A stretch of 64,000 nucleotides of DNA from Agapetus fuscipes. Lineage: Eukaryota; Arthropoda; Insecta; Trichoptera; Glossosomatidae. Shown piece by piece: positions 20,551 through 31,914 of this stretch. The notes below the pieces were generated by a model. The model saw only the letters and a list, made by a program, of their open reading frames with translations, did not search any database and had not been told where the DNA came from. The position numbers were made by a program, and so were the translations under genes. Every line of letters begins with the position of its first letter. Position 1 is the stretch's first letter. Location of the stretch: the NCBI GenBank assembly GCA_951799405.1, contig OX637339.1, positions 3,782,001 to 3,846,000 on the forward strand, read 5' to 3'.

Positions 20551-22397
20551 TGTAAAGATCTGACTCCATCTATATTCGTTTATACATCCGTAATTCTGTA
20601 CAAAGTATAATATATCTTTCTATGGTACTTAAAAACTTGGAACAAAAAAAGGTACCCTCATAAAAAAAACCTTGAGCTGTCCTTTGACAACTCCATTGCT
20701 GGGTTGAATTCAGTTTCGATCTGTTTCCCGGGAGTGACGCGTCTCTTCTAGATAAAATCTGAAAATTGCTGTTTAATATTTGATTTGTGGGTGTTTGTGT
20801 GGAGATGGAGCTGAAGATGGACCTGAGATGCTGCCGGGAGAAAATAATTAGGCTGATTGCACTAAAAATAACTAATGTCGCGACATTAATACAAACTTAA
20901 AACCAGTGGCGTGTTCCTGTCCGTGAGTAAAGCGGTTTGCACAATTATTTTTCTACCATTCGAATTTCGATTGGTTAAGGCATTATTTATGGGGATGTGG
21001 AAAGGTCTTTCGTAGTCTGTGCTTCGGGTCTTCCACCCATATCGGGTTTTCCCGATATTGAGGTGCACCAGGAACAGGTTATGGAGTAGATATTTCCACA
21101 ATTATTGTTTTGCCAGGTTTTCTTTATTTTGGCATCTGTCTCGGGTCTACTTGGCCGGACTTGCTGAGCATCAGACGGTGCCATGGTATTGCGAATTTTG
21201 GTGGAATGATGGGGTAAATTAGAAGCTGTCTTCCCTAACAAAAGCAGCTTGGAATAGAGTATGGAGTAGGCGCGCGTTAAGTTTTGGTAACGGGAATGCT
21301 GAAATATCCGACCCAGTGGGGTAACACTTAGTCGAAGCTGGTGACAAGACTTCCTTTCCTTTTTCCAAAAATTAGCGTGCTAAAGTCCTGTGACGATTCT
21401 TTGGTAGAAGAGAGAGAGCGTCAAGCTTGTAAACCGATCGGTTAATCTCACTTCGGGGTCGCAAGTCCCCGACTTCTCCATTGGAGCTAGCAGGCAGATT
21501 TTCTACTTAGAGGTGGGATTTTTAATTAAAATAATTATGGGGTGGGTGGAGGTAGATTTTTCATATTATTATAAATATTTTATACGTAATATATTTAGAC
21601 GCAATGTAATTTATTCATATTGTTATTATAATGTTATTTTGTAAATTTATGTAATCTGTCAAATAAAAAGACTAACAAAAATTAACACATCAAGTAACTT
21701 TTCGCGATCTACGTCCCCCCTTTTTCCTTGTTCCCTATTTTGTATACGCCCTTGAATACGTTGACTGCCGTGTTTTTTTTCTATACGCCGTGACCTTACC
21801 AGAGCGGGTTCTAGTAATTTCACAGAAAACAAAATCCCATTAAAAATTAAAGTCACTTGTTTTAAAATCGGTTTTAATATCATATAGTCATTTTACAATA
21901 CACGTAACTTAAATCTCGTAAGCTTTTTAATTATAATTTTGAATTTACAATTTAGTTAGAAAATGCGTATGTTCCACACCAAACGATAACGAATTTGGGT
22001 TTGCCACTAAAGTAGATTTTGAAACGGTAAAACAAAAAATCACACAACGTTCTGTTTCATAATCTTCCACACGACGAGCAGTCCTAACCTTAGCTAGACG
22101 ATCACACAAATGGCCAAAACTACGACGATGATAATCAGAGGAGGCAGCGAGGGAACTTCCACCTTCCAAGATCTCTGATCTTTCTTCATCAACGAGGGAT
22201 TCCCAGCACACCAGCATTTTCAGTTCCAGTACGAGCAGTACCAGCATCTACCAGCGTTCCAAGATCTCTGATCTACCTTCACCTTCATCATGGACCAAGG
22301 AAAGGTCTTCAACAATCTCTCTGAGAGGGAAGATCTCACCAATTGGAATCATCTGGAGAACTTCTCCCCATCTTTTCATCAGGAGGGGAACTCTACA
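20551..22397 (+). repeat. Left LTR (1847 bp)
   Basis: Positions 20551-22126 line up with 24722-26297 at a constant offset of 4171, and I saw no difference. The last ~270 bp (22127-22397) differ strongly from the right LTR and contain internal copies of CCAAGATCTCTGATC, TTCCAGTACGAGCAG and ACCAGCAT. A polyadenylation signal AATAAA lies at 21662. Confidence 0.9.
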
Positions 22398-22398
22398 G

Positions 22399-22416
22399 TT
22401 GGTATCCGTGACCAAG
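22399..22416 (+). other. Putative primer-binding site
   Basis: TTGGTATCCGTGACCAAG immediately after the left LTR; TGG is the expected complement of a tRNA CCA end. The tRNA species was not determined. Confidence 0.5.
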
Positions 22417-22419
22417 GAT

Positions 22420-23465
22420 CGTTTGGTTAGACAAGTGGAACATGCGTATTTTGTTAAAAATTCAATAGTAAATCAGTAAAATCCCTTTTAAATATCTTAA
22501 ATCGAAAATGTCACGGTTACTGAATTAATTTTTGATAAAAATTTAATAATAAATTGTAAAATCGAGTATTAACTTCTTAAAGCGAAAATTTAACTAGTAA
22601 AAGAATAACGTATTTTAAATGTTTAACGTATCTAAAAAACTCAATAATAGTTTAGTAAAATCGCGTTTAAATTTCTTTAATTGAAAACTTCACGAGTAAA
22701 ATGTTAACGTATCTTTCTTAAAAATTTAATAGTTGATTTGTAAAGTCGCATTTAATTTTATGAAATCTAAAACTTCGCGAGAAAAAAAGAGTGTATTTTA
22801 AATTTGGTTAAAATCGCCTAGGGCTGCTTTTTTACGCGCGCGGCCCTGATCTTGCTGCGACACATGTGTCGATTTTTTTGTGATCTTAGAATTTTGGTCT
22901 GGGGTCGAGGCAAGGGTTTTTTTTTGTTCATTATTTCCACTTTGGAAATAATTTATTGCCTTCCTTCATTTGAAAAAGGTTTTGAACTTGTTTGAAACAA
23001 GGATTTGTTGTTTTAGGAATACTATTTCAATATTAAGATGAATGCAAGATGTGTTTAAACGCGTAAGAAAGAAACCCTTAGTTCAAATAATATTATCGTT
23101 TTTGTTTTAAAAACCATAAATCCCGAGCCAATGTGATAAAATTTTATAACTTGCGTCGTTTCAAGTGAGAGTTATAGTTTATTTTTTTGCTTTCGTGTGA
23201 GTGATATAGGTTTTCATGTGAACAAAATATATTTTAAGTGTTGAGTGTTTTTATATTTTGGGTGAAGTGATTTTGTGATATACGTGCGTTTAGTTTATTA
23301 GAAATAATAATATACTTGAGTGACTTACATAATATATCTTATTAAGTTCGAAAAACGAACGTCATAAGTGATCATTGAGTGATTGTATTTGCTTTGTGTT
23401 GTTTTGAGGTGCAACAGAATTTGTCGTAATTTGGAAGCTTTTGGAAGGCATTTTTTTTAAAATAA
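22420..23465 (+). other. Long AT-rich leader of the LTR element
   Basis: About 1 kb between primer-binding site and gag with recurring 'aatagt(a)aatc.gtaaaat' phrases; no coding potential seen. Confidence 0.5.
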
Positions 23466-24170
23466 ATGGAAAAACAGATGGAGACGATTCTTCCATTGAA
23501 AATTGAGAGGCCGATATTCGCGGGGTTTGACGAATACCCTTTACGGTTCTTAGAAGAATTGGAAACATTTATAAGACTAACGGATGCCGGGGGACGTGCA
23601 ATGCAGGTTGTTGATGAATGTTTGATTGGAAATGCTCGGCTATGGGCGGATATTTATCGTTCAAAATGGGCATGTTTTGCAGAATTCAAGAAAGACTTTT
23701 TGAAACGATATTGGGGATATATTGAGCAGCGAGAGGCGAGGATAAAAATATTAACAGGAAAATGGGACCCTCAAGGAAACAAAGATATGGTGGAACATTT
23801 CTGCGAGCATTACATGCTGTCGCAATCCGTGATACCACCCCAGGATAAAACCCAAGCTGTTGAAGACGTGATGAGACATTATCCAGACGATGTATGGAGA
23901 ATGTGGAGTGTGACCGGAAAATCTACAGCCTGTGAAGCCGCTGAATACCTGAGGATGATACAAGACATAGAGGAAATCACGAGAGCTAGAGTGAACTCAA
24001 CCGCAGAGGATTCCAGATGTCCTAAACATGAAGAGTCATGTCCACGAAAGACGAATGCTGACTACACCAAGCGGAGACGAAGGACAAAGTTGCGGCGACG
24101 GTTAAAAAGAAATGGGAAGGAGAAGGTCAACGCCTTAAAAGAATTGAACACGATTGCATTTGAAAAATAA
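23466..24170 (+). CDS. Gag-like protein of the LTR element
   Basis: An intact frame of 234 codons. Residues about 60-145 carry the pattern of retrotransposon capsid proteins: LWADIYRSKWACFAEFKKDFL, then RYWG, then a segment ending MVEHFCEHYMLSQSV and DVMRHYPDDVWRMW. The C-terminus is strongly basic (RRRRTKLRRRLKRNGKEK) and could bind RNA without a CCHC zinc knuckle, which is absent. Its expected role is packaging of element RNA. It is shorter than typical Gag and is not followed by pol. The first ATG at 23466 is the natural start; upstream is AT-rich with stops. Confidence 0.75.
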   Translation: MEKQMETILPLKIERPIFAGFDEYPLRFLEELETFIRLTDAGGRAMQVVDECLIGNARLWADIYRSKWACFAEFKKDFLKRYWGYIEQREARIKILTGKWDPQGNKDMVEHFCEHYMLSQSVIPPQDKTQAVEDVMRHYPDDVWRMWSVTGKSTACEAAEYLRMIQDIEEITRARVNSTAEDSRCPKHEESCPRKTNADYTKRRRRTKLRRRLKRNGKEKVNALKELNTIAFEK

Positions 24171-24710
24171 TTTTGTCTGATTTTATTTATGACTATTACC
24201 TTCAATTGATATAATACGTTGTGCCAATGCGATGATAATATGTTCTGATTTGGAAAATAAACATTACTGATTTATGAACACAAGTGCATATATCATTTTT
24301 TATTTTAAATTCTCGCCCACAAAAGTACACGCATAATATTATGTTGAAATGGTCCACGGGGTAAGACTTTTAGGGGGGAGAAGAGCGAGGGGAGTGGGGA
24401 CTGACGCAACCCTAAGCGCTTCCAGATGTGTGTGAGATATTGGAAGGAGGAATGCAGCGGACAGAGCGAACGACACAACAGAGCAGTGCGGTAACCAAAG
24501 CATGGAAATCCAGTGATGGAAAATAAAAATATCGATTGTTCTACAAATTCGTTCGAAGATAAACATAAATGAAGTAAAATGATACAAATATTTGTGCGCG
24601 AGCTCAATTCGGAAATAATATTGATGCATTAATTATTTTTTTCATATCTTTAACTAAAGAATTTTCTGAAAACTTTTCCATTCGTAAACTCTTGAAAACC
24701 TTCCATAAAA

Positions 24711-24721
24711 TTAGGGGGGAA
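24711..24721 (+). other. Polypurine tract
   Basis: TTAGGGGGGAA directly before the right LTR's TGTA; expected plus-strand priming site. Confidence 0.7.
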
Positions 24722-26495
24722 TGTAAAGATCTGACTCCATCTATATTCGTTTATACATCCGTAATTCTGTACAAAGTATAATATATCTTTCTATGGTACT
24801 TAAAAACTTGGAACAAAAAAAGGTACCCTCATAAAAAAAACCTTGAGCTGTCCTTTGACAACTCCATTGCTGGGTTGAATTCAGTTTCGATCTGTTTCCC
24901 GGGAGTGACGCGTCTCTTCTAGATAAAATCTGAAAATTGCTGTTTAATATTTGATTTGTGGGTGTTTGTGTGGAGATGGAGCTGAAGATGGACCTGAGAT
25001 GCTGCCGGGAGAAAATAATTAGGCTGATTGCACTAAAAATAACTAATGTCGCGACATTAATACAAACTTAAAACCAGTGGCGTGTTCCTGTCCGTGAGTA
25101 AAGCGGTTTGCACAATTATTTTTCTACCATTCGAATTTCGATTGGTTAAGGCATTATTTATGGGGATGTGGAAAGGTCTTTCGTAGTCTGTGCTTCGGGT
25201 CTTCCACCCATATCGGGTTTTCCCGATATTGAGGTGCACCAGGAACAGGTTATGGAGTAGATATTTCCACAATTATTGTTTTGCCAGGTTTTCTTTATTT
25301 TGGCATCTGTCTCGGGTCTACTTGGCCGGACTTGCTGAGCATCAGACGGTGCCATGGTATTGCGAATTTTGGTGGAATGATGGGGTAAATTAGAAGCTGT
25401 CTTCCCTAACAAAAGCAGCTTGGAATAGAGTATGGAGTAGGCGCGCGTTAAGTTTTGGTAACGGGAATGCTGAAATATCCGACCCAGTGGGGTAACACTT
25501 AGTCGAAGCTGGTGACAAGACTTCCTTTCCTTTTTCCAAAAATTAGCGTGCTAAAGTCCTGTGACGATTCTTTGGTAGAAGAGAGAGAGCGTCAAGCTTG
25601 TAAACCGATCGGTTAATCTCACTTCGGGGTCGCAAGTCCCCGACTTCTCCATTGGAGCTAGCAGGCAGATTTTCTACTTAGAGGTGGGATTTTTAATTAA
25701 AATAATTATGGGGTGGGTGGAGGTAGATTTTTCATATTATTATAAATATTTTATACGTAATATATTTAGACGCAATGTAATTTATTCATATTGTTATTAT
25801 AATGTTATTTTGTAAATTTATGTAATCTGTCAAATAAAAAGACTAACAAAAATTAACACATCAAGTAACTTTTCGCGATCTACGTCCCCCCTTTTTCCTT
25901 GTTCCCTATTTTGTATACGCCCTTGAATACGTTGACTGCCGTGTTTTTTTTCTATACGCCGTGACCTTACCAGAGCGGGTTCTAGTAATTTCACAGAAAA
26001 CAAAATCCCATTAAAAATTAAAGTCACTTGTTTTAAAATCGGTTTTAATATCATATAGTCATTTTACAATACACGTAACTTAAATCTCGTAAGCTTTTTA
26101 ATTATAATTTTGAATTTACAATTTAGTTAGAAAATGCGTATGTTCCACACCAAACGATAACGAATTTGGGTTTGCCACTAAAGTAGATTTTGAAACGGTA
26201 AAACAAAAAATCACACAACGTTCTGTTTCATAATCTTCCACACGACGAGCAGTCCTAACCTTAGCTAGACGATCACACAAATGGCCAAAACTACGACTAC
26301 GATCCTCAGAGGAGGCAGCGAGGGATATTTACCAGTTCCAGTACGAGCAGTGCCAGCATCCACAAGGATCCCAAGATTTCTGATCTTTCTTCATCAACCA
26401 GGAGTTCACCATACCAGCATTCCCAGAATACCTTTTCCAGAACTCGGACCACTCTCCCTCATTTTTATTTCTTCGTAGGGGGGGGGAACTCTACA
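24722..26495 (+). repeat. Right LTR (1774 bp)
   Basis: Collinear with the left LTR through 26297, then divergent: the final ~200 bp lack several of the left LTR's tandem words and end in a G run and GAACTCTACA. See the finding on mosaic LTRs. Confidence 0.9.
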
Positions 26496-26564
26496 AACTT
26501 AATAACGAAAAACAAAAATACAAATAAATAAAATGACACAAAATTATCAAAAATTCAAATAGAG

Positions 26565-26645
26565 ATAATCCCTGCCGCGCTTTTCTAAAACGAGGGTGGC
26601 ATTGGCAAAAGTAAAACCATTTTTTATAGCATGGAAGGTCACCTT
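26565..26645 (-). repeat. Rep-A fragment
   Basis: Holds only the AGGGTGGCATTGGCAAAAGT to TTATAGCATGGAAGGTCACC part. Confidence 0.55.
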
Positions 26646-26952
26646 TAAGCAATGAAAAAAATGTTGCCAGTAAAAAAAAAAAATCTGCTTTATTTATAAA
26701 ATAACAATAATTGTTACCGCCCCCACAGCAAGGTTCCTAATTTGAACCTTAGCAACAAGGTGATAGGGGCGAGCATTCCGTACATGCAATGGTATGCAGC
26801 ATATTGTTAAAAATGCATTTAACCTTGAAATTAAGAACTTAAATTAGAATTTATTGTTCAAGTTCAACCATTGTTTTAACTGACATAAATTTCTAATGTG
26901 TTATTTTGAAAGGCAAAGGACAAATTGATCATTTGAAATGTATCTCCTTGAC

Positions 26953-27497
26953 AGGTGGGTTGTATGAGGCTGACCACGCATGCTAGAAAAGATTGGTTCA
27001 ATATATGTTCAGGGAAAGGCGTCAGAATTTGTATGTTTTATGTTCATGTGATAATGGTGTAATCAATACCGAAAGCGCTCGAGAAAATAAACCAACTCGT
27101 AAAGAAAAACGTTGTTTTTTATTTTAACATTATTAATTCATGTCTTGTCTTGTCTTGTATCCTGCCGCCATTCCTCTAGGGGTGTCCGGTACCTTCACAC
27201 AAGTGCCTCCACTTGACTCTGTCCTTGAATACTGCATTCATCTCATCTAATTTCATCACTCTTTTCATGCATGCTCTTCTCTTGTTTCCACTCTGTAAAT
27301 TCCATACATTCGCCATCTCACTTATCTGATCAATCCATTCTTTCCTAGGTCTTCCCCTTCCACGCATGTGAGTTTGGTTTATTTTGTTTGAAAAGATGAA
27401 GCATGTGTAAGCGCGAATTCACATGTGCCTGCTTGTGGGCATGCTTCAAATATGAGCCTTGAACGTCAATATATCTTTGAAACCTAGATTATAGATT
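26953..27497 (+). repeat. Rep-A copy split by an RTE insertion
   Basis: 5' half 26953-27051, 3' half 27365-27497 (GTTTGGTTTATTTTG to GAAACCTAGATTATAGATT). CATGTGA at 27045-27051 and 27365-27371 is a 7-bp duplication of the target. Confidence 0.7.
27052..27364 (-). mobile_element. RTE-like LINE 3' end, with ACAAG tail and extra 3' sequence
   Basis: On minus, codons read GRGRPRKEWIDQISEMANVW and ACMKRVMKLDEMNAVFKDRV, the same family as 4838-5365 and here with an open frame (27367-27176). The (ACAAG)n tail lies at 27158-27141. Beyond it, still inside the duplicated target, are about 90 bp (27140-27052) that the other copy lacks. Confidence 0.75.
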
Positions 27498-27697
27498 TGC
27501 CTCTACCCAATGCACGCGTCTGCTCGATACCTACGTCACATTTCTTAAAATCAAGCAACGGCCTTAGTGCGTCAAACACACGTACAAGTGATTTTTTAGG
27601 AGTTCTTTTTTTACAATACGGAATTGCAATAGACCGGACACTGAGAGTCACTGACCTCTCTACTTGCAAAATATTTTTGTTTTTATTCTTTTCTTAA

Positions 27698-29662
27698 CCC
27701 TTAACTTGGCAGAGGCAAAAATTCTTATTTTTTTAGTTTTTTTTATAAAATTTGTCTATAAAAAAAATCAAAGATTTCGGGAAAAATAGTTTTAAAAATC
27801 CTAGATTTTCACTTTTCTGGAAATCACATGTATCTAATAGGATACATTGCCAAGCTCCTGGAGAACCACTCGCGCTGTTTTATGTATACAATAGGATACA
27901 CTGCCAGGCGACCGGAGATTTAGTTCAAAAAAAAATTATGTATATATTATAAAAGGGTTCATTTATTGCGACTTAATTTATTATAAATCAATGCTAAATA
28001 TAATATTACAAATGGTATGAAAGAAATAAAACATTTTTTAAGTTTATTTTTATACAAAAAAATCAAAGTTACAAAAAATCAATTGACCGAAAAGTGTCTT
28101 GGCCACCATAAACTAAAAAGTCAAGGATAAGACCTAATACTTCGTTTTTATAATTTTGAATGAGTTGATATGGGTGTCGTTAAATTTTGAGAAATGGAAG
28201 CCGATACAGATGTAAATGATGATAAGGATGGCAAGGCACTGTAACTGCTAATTGCAGCACTTGGGCTCGGATAAACCCGTGTAATGATGGGAGTTAATTG
28301 ATTGTTGCAGTAGGTATCATTGATTTTTTCATCAGTCAGAATTTAAAATATTCATTGTTTCCAAGGAGAAATCCAAGGAAGGAGCTGAGCTTGTAGATGT
28401 AGACGGTGATAGAGGACGAAGCTCATCTTCGTCTGTGGATTCATCACTCATATCTGATGATGCTTGCATGCGAGGAACTAAGCTCTATATTTTTTCTATT
28501 TGTGTATGCGGTTTACTTTCCAAGAAAAAAAGCATTCCATTGTGTCAACAAAGAAACATAAAAAAAAAATAATAAAGACTAGTTCTATAGAGCATTACCC
28601 CAAAATATACTAGGAAAAGGGGAATAATAAATTACGTATTCTTAAAAATAAGAAGTACAACACTAAGCAAATAAACGATTAAGATAAGACAAACCATTCA
28701 GTATTATTACAAAACACTAAAATTCCATTTTTTCTGGAAATAATGCAAAAACTTTTTTTCTCAGAACTGGTCAGTTTTCGCTTTTGTATGAAATGCATAC
28801 AAACAGTCCTTCTCCCAGCGCTTGGCAGCGTATCTAATAATATACATCGCCCAGCAACACTACTTCTCTAGTCCCTTAGGCCCTGTATTTTGAAGTATCG
28901 TAAAGTTAACTAAAATGCAATTTTAGTTAAATCATCATAATATTTCACTCACCGAATTTCGGCAGTAAATATTTAGTAACTTTAACTTTAGATTTTCAAG
29001 ACAGCAGCTGTTCTTTTTTAATGTAAGGATACATCAAAACTGTTGCAAACTGAACATTTTTTGTCTCGTTTTCTAGCTTAATGAAGGTTAGGCATATGAT
29101 TTTTATGAATAGTTGTTTGTTTTAAAGCTTTTGAAGGGCATTTTAATTATTTCCAAGATTTAGGGGCGTGGCCTCATACTTCGGTAATGTTCGGTTTTAG
29201 TTAACTCGAGATTGAGTATTTTGAATGAAAGTTCAAGTAGTAGTTAACTAAAATATTACTACAGTTCAATATACCGGGCCTTAGCAATGTATCCTATTGG
29301 ATACAGCGGAATAAACATTGGAATAACAGATTATTGGACCAATAAAAAATAAATTTTACTATTCATGTTGAAACATTAATTATTTGAGACTATAAAAATA
29401 TTTTTTAATTTAAATTTAATACAACATTTGAAAAAATTAAGTAAAAGTTACTAGAGCGCCCGCGCCACCCTTTGACCTTGTTGCCATCTCGTTTGAAAAA
29501 AACACACCAAGGCTTTTTACAGACGGTTTATTATTTTTTACCATAAACAATACAACCTAAAGAAGAAGATCCAAATATTTTTAAATATTTAATATTTGTA
29601 GTCTTGGTCACAGATTTAAATAAAAACGATGTATCTAATAAGATACGTTGCCAAGTTAAGGG
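27698..29662. mobile_element. piggyBac-like element, internally deleted (1965 bp)
   Basis: The termini CCCTTAACTTGGCA and TGCCAAGTTAAGGG are bounded by TTAA on both sides (27694-27697 and 29663-29666), diagnostic of piggyBac-type insertion. Subterminal repeats of GTATCTAATAGGATAC-like palindromes occur near both ends. On minus around 28480-28330 a short frame (MSDESTDEDELRPLSPSTST) resembles the acidic N-terminus of a transposase; the catalytic part is missing. A Harbinger-like MITE is nested at 28879-29280. Confidence 0.85.
28879..29280. mobile_element. Harbinger-like MITE nested in the piggyBac-like element (402 bp)
   Basis: The ends GGCCCTGTATTTTGAAGTAT and ATATACCGGGCC are flanked by TTA (28876-28878 and 29281-29283), the 3-bp duplication typical of PIF/Harbinger. 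It is an inverted homologue of 31496-31914. Confidence 0.8.
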
Positions 29663-29845
29663 TTAATTCTAGCAGTGCATATAAACATTCTTACACGTAC
29701 TATACAGGTATCTTTCAATATTAAAACCATTTAAATTGAGTCATTGGTTTGCCGGGTCAATAACTTTTCTTTTTATTGAAGGATTTTAATAACTACTATA
29801 TCCTTGATCACAATATTCAATTTATTTTATACGAGTTCAACTGCA

Positions 29846-30127
29846 CCCCGAGTACGAGTTGCAAAACTTGAGTAAAGTAAAGTTTACGGAAAGTATTAAA
29901 GAGTCGTTTTCCCCAAAATCTGCCGTTTTTGTTTGTGACTTGATTTTCTTCATCACTGTAACTTTTTTGCTAAGACCATAAAGTGTAAGAAACAAAAACG
30001 GCAGATTTTGGGAAAATCATTCTTTAAATACTTTCCGTACACTTCACTTAACTCAAGTTTTGCAACTCGTACTAAGGGTTTTCCGTAAACTTCACTCAAC
30101 TCAAGTTTTGCAACTCGTACTAAGGGT
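29846..30127. mobile_element. MITE-G, inverted-repeat element with a duplicated end
   Basis: Arms CGAGTACGAGTTGCAAAACT ... CAAGTTTTGCAACTCGTACT surround a core with AAAATCTGCCGTTTTTG and its inverse. At the right end the last ~55 bp occur twice in tandem (30045-30081, 30082-30127). Second copy at 35388. Confidence 0.7.
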
Positions 30128-30179
30128 ACTGATCACAAAATGATTATAACGGTTTTCTTGCAAAATTCAAATCAGGTCT

Positions 30180-30695
30180 GAACATTTTTGAATTTGGAAC
30201 CTTTTTCTCGGCGAGCAAACGTCGGTTTTGTATGGGGCTGCCGTCCGAAGCAACCAATAACCAAATATTTAGTGAATTTGAAACAATTTGCTGAACAAAA
30301 CATGATGATGATGAGTTGATGATTTCTTTATGGCGCCGCTTCGTGATGTAGTCACTCCAAGAGCGCTTGTGCAAATGATGCCAGAAATTTGCTTGTCTTC
30401 AGTGCATTCTGGAACTTTCCATGGTCCTCTAGCTCTCTCACATGATGTGGCAGGTGGTTCCAGGCCAGAGGACCAGCAACTGCAAATGCACGCTCTCCAA
30501 ACATTGTGTTAACTCTTCTTATCAGTTCTTCAATCTTTGATTTGGCTCCAGTTTCAGCCGAGTTAGGCTTTTTTTGCCGAGGGTTACTGGTTTGATTAAA
30601 TTTGTTTGCCTTTTCCCTAGAAACCCGGCCGGATGACGACACAATATGTATTGTCTATGTCAATATACGTGCCGACCTCATTTTCTTTTAATTAT
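30180..30695. repeat. Rep-E, split by a LINE fragment
   Basis: CGGCGAGCAAACGTCGGTTT (left) and CCTAGAAACCCGGCCGGATG ... TTGTCTATGTCAATATACGT (right) match the uninterrupted copy at 38732-38905; the LINE piece at 30300-30600 lies between. Unclassified short repeat, also seen in degraded form near 45080, 46490, 49480 and 63530. Confidence 0.5.
30300..30600 (-). mobile_element. CR1-like LINE, extreme 3' fragment
   Basis: On minus a frame reads RRVNTMFGERAFAVAGPLAW then NHLPHHVRELEDHGKFQNAL, homologous to DRAF..AGP.EWNRLP...F..ALKTHLF of the LINE at 1-790 but clearly another family. It ends in a CATCATCATG-type tail at about 30303. Confidence 0.7.
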
Positions 30696-31492
30696 TTATA
30701 TTCATTCACATTTAAGTTTTGTCTTAGGCCTACATTTAAATCAATCGTAAAAGTTAATATATTTTTACAACTTAAATTATACATACATCTAATCTAGATC
30801 TCTCAATACCAACTAGGTTTACTCAAAGATTTTTTTTTCAATCTGGCACATATTTCTTTATATCGATTCAACTTTTTTTTTCTTCAAAATAAGTCGTCAT
30901 TTAAGTAACTCAGATTTTCTTGTTTATTATTTTCTTTAAATGATTCAAATATTTATGTTTTTTTTTTAATGTAAAAATAAAGGGTGAGTAAAAAAAAATT
31001 AGGAAGCCAGAATTTCCATAACTTTATAAATTAATAATCATATCAAATTCATATTACTCTCTCAATTATAACACAAGGTTAATTTTTTAATAACCTATTA
31101 AATTATTTATTGTTTTAAGATCATTTTTTATTCGAAGTCAAACATCTCTGACCATGGACGTTTATTGAATTTTAAAATCTACTTTTAAATTCTTAATCCA
31201 TTCTTACAATCTACATTAAAGTCAATCTACCTTCAAATCATATTAGTATCACAATCCTGAATATCGCTACCGAAGGTAAAACTGAAAAAAATATGAATCA
31301 CCGATTCGAGAAATCGTGAATAAAACATTTATTGTATGTCACTTCTAACAGTAATTGAACTAATTATAAGGAAGTGTTCATGATAAACTTCTAAACTACC
31401 GAATTTTCACACTTTTTTTAGTGTTTTCTCTCGTAGAAACTAGGGAAAAATGTGCATTTATCTGAGAAAATCAAGCTAGCTTAACATGTCAC
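30696..31492. other. Unassigned AT-rich stretch
   Basis: About 800 bp of AT-rich sequence with T runs; no repeat family recognised. Confidence 0.4.
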
Positions 31493-31495
31493 TTA

Positions 31496-31914
31496 GGCCC
31501 GGTATATTGAACTGTAGTAATATTTTAGTTAACTTTTACTTGAACTTTTATTCAAAATACTCAATCTCGAGTTAACTAAAAGCGAGCATTGCCGAAGTAT
31601 GAAGCCACGCCCCCAAATCTTGGAAATAATTAAAATGCCATTCAAAAGCTTTAAAACAAACAACTATTCATAAAAATCATATCCCTTACCTTAATTAAGC
31701 TAGAAAACGAGACAAGAAATGTTCAGTTTGCAACAATTTTGATGTATCCTTACATTAAAAAAGAACAGCTGCTGTCAGTGAAGCGCTGCCATCTTGAAAA
31801 TCGAAAGTTAAAGTTACTAAATATTTACTGCCGAAATTTGGTGAGTGAAATATTATGATGATTTAACTAAAATTGCATTTTAGTTAACTTTACGATACTT
31901 CAAAATACCGGGCC
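31496..31914. mobile_element. Harbinger-like MITE (419 bp)
   Basis: Termini GGCCCGGTATATTGAACTGT and ACTTCAAAATACCGGGCC, flanked by TTA at 31493-31495 and 31915-31917. Inverted homologue of 28879-29280, but carrying about 17 extra bp (GCGCTGCCATCTTG region). Confidence 0.85.

Larger units (their letters stand above)
20551..26495 (+). mobile_element. LTR retrotransposon, gag-only (5.9 kb)
   Basis: Two direct terminal repeats begin TGTA and end TACA and are flanked by AACT on both sides (20547-20550 and 26496-26499), a 4-bp target-site duplication. A primer-binding-site-like stretch follows the left LTR, and a purine tract (TTAGGGGGGAA) precedes the right LTR. The 2.3-kb interior has one long frame, gag-like. 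There is no protease, reverse transcriptase or integrase, so it must be moved by a relative. Most likely Gypsy-like, but without pol the superfamily cannot be proven. Confidence 0.9.

Noticed and set aside
20886..21241. Small frames repeated at 20886/25057, 20987/25158 and 21659/25830 as a duplicated gene
   Set aside because: They lie inside the two LTRs; duplication is explained by the retrotransposon structure and the frames show no recognisable domain.
22420..23300. Tandem repeat in the LTR element leader (aatagtaaatc-like phrases)
   Set aside because: The phrases are loose, with varying spacing; base composition alone could create them.
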